Shown one piece after another: positions 53,995 through 58,061 of a stretch of 58,061 nt of DNA. The notes beneath the pieces are model-generated. The model saw only the letters and a list, made by a program, of their open reading frames with translations, ran no database searches and had not been told where the DNA came from. Origin of the DNA: Hyphomicrobiales bacterium. GTDB lineage: Bacteria > Pseudomonadota > Alphaproteobacteria > Rhizobiales > Aestuariivirgaceae. The stretch lies in the NCBI GenBank assembly GCA_025363755.1, contig JANYLQ010000059.1, positions 1 to 58,061 of the forward strand. The letters are read 5' to 3'. The first letter of the stretch is position 1. Each line of letters starts with the position of its first letter. A program made the translations under genes and the position numbers.

Positions 53995-55378
53995 AGAGAA
54001 CTCCTTTGACGGCGGCCACAACATCATCAACGTTGGGCAACGCCAGTTTTTCTAAATTAGCAGCGTAAGGCATCGGCACGTCTTTACCTGCTACTCTTGC
54101 CACCGGGGCATCGAGATAATCAAAAGCATGCGTCATAATTTCGGCAGCAAGTTCCGATGTAACCGAGAAGCGCGGGAAACCTTCTTCCACGCAGACACAG
54201 CGATTGGTTTTCTTCACGCTGGCAACCACGGTTCCAATATCCATAGGGCGAATGGTGCGCAAATCGACCACTTCACATTCAATACCCTCAGCGGCCAACT
54301 TCCCAGCAGCTGCGAGCGCGTAAGTCATGCCAATACTGAAAGATACGATTGTCACATGATTGCCCGCGCGGGCAATGCGGGCTTTGCCGATGGGCACAAT
54401 CCAATCATCAAGCTTTGGCACCTCAAAGGACTTGCCATAGAGGATTTCATTTTCGAGGAAAATAATGGGGTTTGGATCGCGAATGGCGGCTTTCATCAAG
54501 CCTTTGGCATCAGCGGCAGAATATGGGGCAACCACTTTAAGTCCGGGGATTTGTGAATACCACGCCGTATAGTCTTGGCTGTGTTGTGCGCCCACGCGGG
54601 CTGCGGCACCATTAGGGCCACGGAACACAATGGGGCAACCCATTTGCCCACCGGACATATAAAGTGTTTTGGCAGCGGAGTTGATGATATGGTCAATGGC
54701 CTGCATGGCGAAGTTGAACGTCATGAATTCAACGATGGGTTTGAGGCCCGCAAAGGCCGCACCTGTGGCAATGCCAGTGAAGCCGTGTTCGGTAATCGGC
54801 GTATCAAGAACCCGCTCAGGGCCAAATTCATCTAGCATACCTTGCGAGATTTTGTAAGCACCTTGGTACTGGCCCACTTCCTCGCCCATCAAGAACACAT
54901 CCTTGTCGCGGCGCATTTCTTCGGACATAGCAGATCGCAAGGCTTCGCGTACTGTCATAGTGATCATTTCCGTGCCAGCGGGTATTTCGGGGTCGGAGAG
55001 GAGACTGCCCTCTCCTGCCGTGCTGCGCACGACTGTCTCTCCCGCGAGGGGAGAGACTTGAGGTGAAGGTGTCGCAACTTTCTGAGTCTCTCCGCTTGCC
55101 GGAGAGACAGGCGCCTTTGCGCCAGGAGAGGGCTGTGCCGAAGCCTCACCAATCACCGCAATTGGCGCATTCACTTTCACGCCCTCAGTTCCTTCCGGAA
55201 CCATAATCGCCGTAAGCACGCCTTCATCGATAGCTTCAATTTCCATTGTGGCTTTATCAGTTTCAATCTCGGCCAAAACATCGCCAGACTTTACTTGATC
55301 ACCGACTTTCTTAAGCCATTTGGAAAGCTTGCCCTCTTCCATGGTTGGGGATAGGGCGGGCATGAGGATGGTTGGCAT
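53987..55378 (-). CDS. pdhB: Pyruvate dehydrogenase E1 beta, with N-terminal lipoyl domain
   Basis: Beta subunit of E1. The 463-aa protein has an N-terminal lipoyl domain (about 1-77, IETDKATME), an element-encoded linker (about 80-125), and then the transketolase-type core: [30 protein letters not shown], and the C-terminal domain with [20 protein letters not shown] lipoyl domain on E1 beta is known in alphaproteobacteria. The linker has the same element family as pdhC. It starts 12 nt after the pdhA stop with a GGAG RBS. Confidence 0.96.
   Translation of the reverse strand: MPTILMPALSPTMEEGKLSKWLKKVGDQVKSGDVLAEIETDKATMEIEAIDEGVLTAIMVPEGTEGVKVNAPIAVIGEASAQPSPGAKAPVSPASGETQKVATPSPQVSPLAGETVVRSTAGEGSLLSDPEIPAGTEMITMTVREALRSAMSEEMRRDKDVFLMGEEVGQYQGAYKISQGMLDEFGPERVLDTPITEHGFTGIATGAAFAGLKPIVEFMTFNFAMQAIDHIINSAAKTLYMSGGQMGCPIVFRGPNGAAARVGAQHSQDYTAWYSQIPGLKVVAPYSAADAKGLMKAAIRDPNPIIFLENEILYGKSFEVPKLDDWIVPIGKARIARAGNHVTIVSFSIGMTYALAAAGKLAAEGIECEVVDLRTIRPMDIGTVVASVKKTNRCVCVEEGFPRFSVTSELAAEIMTHAFDYLDAPVARVAGKDVPMPYAANLEKLALPNVDDVVAAVKGVLYV
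55007..55133 (-). repeat. In-frame palindromic element in pdhB
   Basis: A 127-bp element inside pdhB with the same 11-bp terminal inverted repeats, GCCCTCTCCTG (55007-55017) and CAGGAGAGGGC (55123-55133), as in pdhC. On the coding strand it has hairpins GGCGC-AAAG-GCGCC, GTCTCTCCG-CAAG-CGGAGAGAC (one base shared) and GTCTCTCCC-CTCG-CGGGAGAGAC. The frame stays open and encodes the linker after the lipoyl domain. Confidence 0.88.
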
Positions 55379-55390
55379 GGTTAGTTCTCC

Positions 55391-56449
55391 TCAAGCCACT
55401 TTGTAAATATCAGTGTAAAGTTCACTCGCATCAGGCTGAGCATCAGCCACTGCAAAATCCGCTGCCGCTGTCACGATCTCGCGAATGTCCGCATCCATCT
55501 TTTTCAAATCATCTTCCGAAGCGCGATTGGATTTCAGTAGCCGGGCTTTCACCTGTTCAATGGGATCATGCTCCTCGCGCATTTTCTGCACTTCTTCTTT
55601 GCTGCGATATTTCGCGGGGTCAGACATGGAGTGACCACGGTAACGATAGGTCATCATTTCCAATATATAAGGCCCCTCGCCTGACCGGCAATGTTCCATG
55701 GCGCGGTCGGCTGCATCTTTCACAGCGCGAACGTCCATGCCGTCGACTTGTTCAGACGGAATGCCAAACGCTTCGCCGCGCGCTCCTAAATGATCAGAAG
55801 CTGCAGTTGAACGTGTGGCCGATGTGCCCATCGCGTAGCGGTTGTTTTCGATCACGAATATGCAAGGCAATTTCCAGATGGAGGCCATGTTGAAGGTTTC
55901 ATAAACCTGTCCTTGATTGGCTGCGCCATCACCAAAATAGACCATCGATACATTCTTATTGCCGCGATATTTATTAGCAAAGGCAAGCCCTGCTCCCAAT
56001 GGCACTTGTGCTGCTACAATACCGTGGCCGCCGTAAAATTGTTTTTCAACGCTGAACATGTGCATGGAGCCGCCCTTACCTTTGGACAATCCGCCCTGAC
56101 GGCCAGTGAGTTCAGCCATCACACCCTTGGCTTCCATTCCGCAGGCCAACATATGGCCATGATCACGATATGATGTAATGCGTTGGTCACCTTCAATGGC
56201 CGACATTTCCATGCCGACAACAACGGCTTCCTGACCAATATACAAATGGCAAAATCCGCCGATGGAACCCATTCCATAGAGTTGGCCCGCCTTTTCTTCG
56301 AAACGACGAATGAGCAACATATCATAATAAGCTTTCAGTTCTTCGTCTGAACTTAGGCCTGAATTCTTCAAATCAGCTTTCGCTGATGATTTTGTAGATT
56401 TTTCTGCCTTGGCGGCTTTGCGTGCCAAGTATGCTGAGCTGACGGCCAT
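55391..56449 (-). CDS. pdhA: Pyruvate dehydrogenase E1 alpha
   Basis: Decarboxylates pyruvate with thiamine diphosphate. The 352-aa protein has YYDMLLIRRFEEKAGQLYGMG, the TPP-binding motif GDGAANQGQVYETFNMA and IENNRYAMGTS, and the phosphorylation-type loop YRYRGHSMSDP. The first 30 residues are Ala/Lys-rich and non-conserved. It opens the pdhA-pdhB-DUF5076-pdhC cluster, with a 109-nt gap after the FtsB-like gene. Confidence 0.96.
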   Translation of the reverse strand: MAVSSAYLARKAAKAEKSTKSSAKADLKNSGLSSDEELKAYYDMLLIRRFEEKAGQLYGMGSIGGFCHLYIGQEAVVVGMEMSAIEGDQRITSYRDHGHMLACGMEAKGVMAELTGRQGGLSKGKGGSMHMFSVEKQFYGGHGIVAAQVPLGAGLAFANKYRGNKNVSMVYFGDGAANQGQVYETFNMASIWKLPCIFVIENNRYAMGTSATRSTAASDHLGARGEAFGIPSEQVDGMDVRAVKDAADRAMEHCRSGEGPYILEMMTYRYRGHSMSDPAKYRSKEEVQKMREEHDPIEQVKARLLKSNRASEDDLKKMDADIREIVTAAADFAVADAQPDASELYTDIYKVA

Positions 56450-56558
56450 TCGGCTTTCTCCCGTTTTCTGAGATAAGACTAGCAGTAAACGGCTGTAGAT
56501 GCTTGCGAAAAAGCATATTAACTGGATTTTGGTTTAGCGCACGGATTCTGTTCAGAAT

Positions 56559-56864
56559 TCAGTTTGAAAAGTGAACAACTATTTGGTCGGGAGAAACGAA
56601 ACCGAGGTTCTTTCGCGCCATTTCGTCCAAGAGATCGGGATCTATCGCATCGGGACGAAGTTCAGCGACGCGAGCCTCCAAGATGCTATGATCACCCCTG
56701 ATCGTTTCAAGTTGCGCCGTCAATTTTTGCAACTGTTCGGTCAGGTTTTTTTGATACGTGAAGCCACGTGGGCCTCGCTCTGCTTGCCAAGCAAAATAGC
56801 CAAGCATTGTGAGGCAACCAATACTGACCAAAAACTCGAATCTCTTGAATCGGAACAATCGCAT
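56559..56864 (-). CDS. FtsB/DivIC-family septum formation initiator
   Basis: A 101-aa bitopic division protein. A short basic N-terminus (MRLFRFKRFE) is followed by one membrane segment (FLVSIGCLTMLGYFAW) and a coiled coil (about 38-70, LTEQLQKLTAQLETIRGDHSILEARVAEL). The C-terminal part DPDLLDEMARKNLGFVSPDQIVV is the typical A-R-x-x-L-G-x-x-x-x-x-E-x-V segment, with Gln for Glu. It normally links eno and pdhA, as here. Confidence 0.9.
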   Translation of the reverse strand: MRLFRFKRFEFLVSIGCLTMLGYFAWQAERGPRGFTYQKNLTEQLQKLTAQLETIRGDHSILEARVAELRPDAIDPDLLDEMARKNLGFVSPDQIVVHFSN

Positions 56865-56915
56865 GCAATGTTCATGGTTCAGTTCCGTTAAGGTTTTGCT
56901 AACGCAGGTGATAAA

Positions 56916-56944
56916 TTGATTAGGGCTTGATTTTTAGGTATATA
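56916..56944 (+). promoter_or_regulatory. Predicted promoter of the Rrf2 gene
   Basis: TTGATT (-35, 56916-56921) and TATATA (-10, 56939-56944) are separated by 17 nt. The start would lie about 15 nt before the ATG at 56965, so the leader is very short. An autoregulatory site is likely near it, but none is visible. Confidence 0.5.
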
Positions 56945-56964
56945 GAGCCGATCTAGAGAGCATC

Positions 56965-57381
56965 ATGTTATCAAGTAGCCGATTTGTTGTAGCCGTTCAT
57001 GTCTTGAGCCTTCTTGCGAAAAACGCAGGCAAGGGGCCAATGTGTTCATCTGCAATTGCTGACAGTGTTGGCACCAATCCCGTGGTGATCCGCCGGATGA
57101 TGTCTGAATTGGAAAAAGCCACCTTAGTGACGTCGACGGCTGGCCGGTCGGGTGGTTTTTCGCTCAGCCGTGGAGCATGTGACATTAGCTTGGCGTGTGT
57201 TTACGCTGCTGTGGAAAACGACACTGTGTTTCGCATGCACAAGGTTGATCCGGATGCTGATTGTCCGGTTGCTTGCCAGCTGGGTAAGGTTCTGGCACCA
57301 CGTCTGCGAGAGGCTGAATTGGCTTTGACCAGATCCTTGGCGACAACCAAGCTGAGTGAAGTTGCCACTGCATTGAATTGA
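56965..57381 (+). CDS. Rrf2-family transcriptional regulator (YwnA-like)
   Basis: A 138-aa winged-helix regulator. The HTH is SSAIADSVGTNPVVIRRMMS, the wing follows as STAGRSGGFSLSRG, and the C-terminal segment has HKVDPDADCPVACQLG. The C-x5-C-x7-C iron-sulfur pattern of IscR/RirA/NsrR is missing; the H-x-x-D-x-x-x-x-C-P-V motif is that of the YwnA subgroup, which often senses redox or electrophilic stress through Cys. The gene is alone, between the divergent FtsB-like gene and eno. Confidence 0.88.
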   Translation: MLSSSRFVVAVHVLSLLAKNAGKGPMCSSAIADSVGTNPVVIRRMMSELEKATLVTSTAGRSGGFSLSRGACDISLACVYAAVENDTVFRMHKVDPDADCPVACQLGKVLAPRLREAELALTRSLATTKLSEVATALN

Positions 57382-57386
57382 GTTTA

Positions 57387-57417
57387 GGCGCCTTCCATTT
57401 AAGAAAGGCGCCCTTTT
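57387..57417 (+). terminator. Rho-independent terminator after the Rrf2 gene
   Basis: An 8-bp stem GGCGCCTT / AAGGCGCC with a 10-nt loop is followed by C and TTTT. It lies between the convergent Rrf2 and eno genes and could partly serve eno, though the minus strand lacks a T-run. Confidence 0.75.
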
Positions 57418-57421
57418 CATT

Positions 57422-58061
<640 letters not shown>

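Overview
The window reads as the core chromosome of an alphaproteobacterium, most likely of the order Hyphomicrobiales (Rhizobiales). This rests on gene order: trpE-trpG-trpD-trpC-moaC-moeA-lexA next to ppiD/tpiA/secG/pyrG; tmk-holB-metG-tatD-MBL-mazG; and hflX-hfq-ntrX-ntrY-ntrC-ntrB-dusB facing ispDF-cinA, then coq10-lipA-lpdA-pdhC-pdhB-pdhA-ftsB-eno. A fused IspDF, a GTTC-N7-GTTC SOS box at lexA and a DUF5076 gene inside the pdh cluster agree. TrpE and TrpG are separate, unlike the fused TrpEG of Rhizobiaceae/Brucella. Base composition looks moderate by eye. No rRNA, tRNA or CRISPR was recognised.

Layout. 1-2652: a surface operon with an OmpA-domain protein carrying Ig-like repeats (5' end cut by the window), a 43-aa membrane microprotein and a membrane-anchored helix-hairpin-helix protein. 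2665-4758: Tat-type lytic transglycosylase (minus). 4967-9129: dapA-smpB-folK, an L,D-transpeptidase and a LysM/LytM lipoprotein (plus). 9183-17555: a long minus-strand block lexA<-moeA<-moaC<-trpC<-trpD<-trpG<-trpE<-ppiD. 17691-18449: tpiA. 18450-20640: an accessory islet with palindromic elements, an orphan ParD, a hypothetical membrane protein and an ATC-hydrolase-family gene. 20693-32219: secG, pyrG, an MscS channel, thioesterase, ung, D,D-carboxypeptidase, tmk-holB-metG-tatD-MBL (plus). 32486-36061: a repetitive surface protein with a C-terminal DUF11 domain that stops abruptly, wedged between the MBL gene and mazG. 37048-45973: hflX, hfq, ntrX/Y, ntrC/B, dusB (minus). 46094-47745: ispDF and cinA (plus). 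47724-56864: coq10, lipA, two GlsB-type membrane proteins, lpdA, an SGNH hydrolase, pdhC, DUF5076, pdhB, pdhA, ftsB-like (minus). 56965-57381: Rrf2 regulator (plus). 57422 to the end: the 3' part of eno (minus).

Genes that work together: PdhA, PdhB, PdhC and LpdA form the pyruvate dehydrogenase complex, and LipA makes its lipoyl cofactor. NtrBC/NtrYX with DusB and Hfq form the nitrogen and post-transcriptional control block. Slt, L,D-transpeptidase, the LytM protein, D,D-carboxypeptidase and the FtsB-like protein act on the cell wall and division.

The most notable observations are: (1) related palindromic elements of 127-133 bp, each with 11-bp terminal inverted repeats, that sit in frame inside pdhB and pdhC and encode the linker after the lipoyl domain; (2) a tpiA-secG islet bounded by two copies of another MITE-like element; (3) a 42-bp perfect inverted copy of eno at the very end of the window, which looks like an assembly or chimera artefact and cuts off the eno 5' part. 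I did not find a clear candidate for a wholly new multi-gene system. The in-frame coding palindromes are the best lead.
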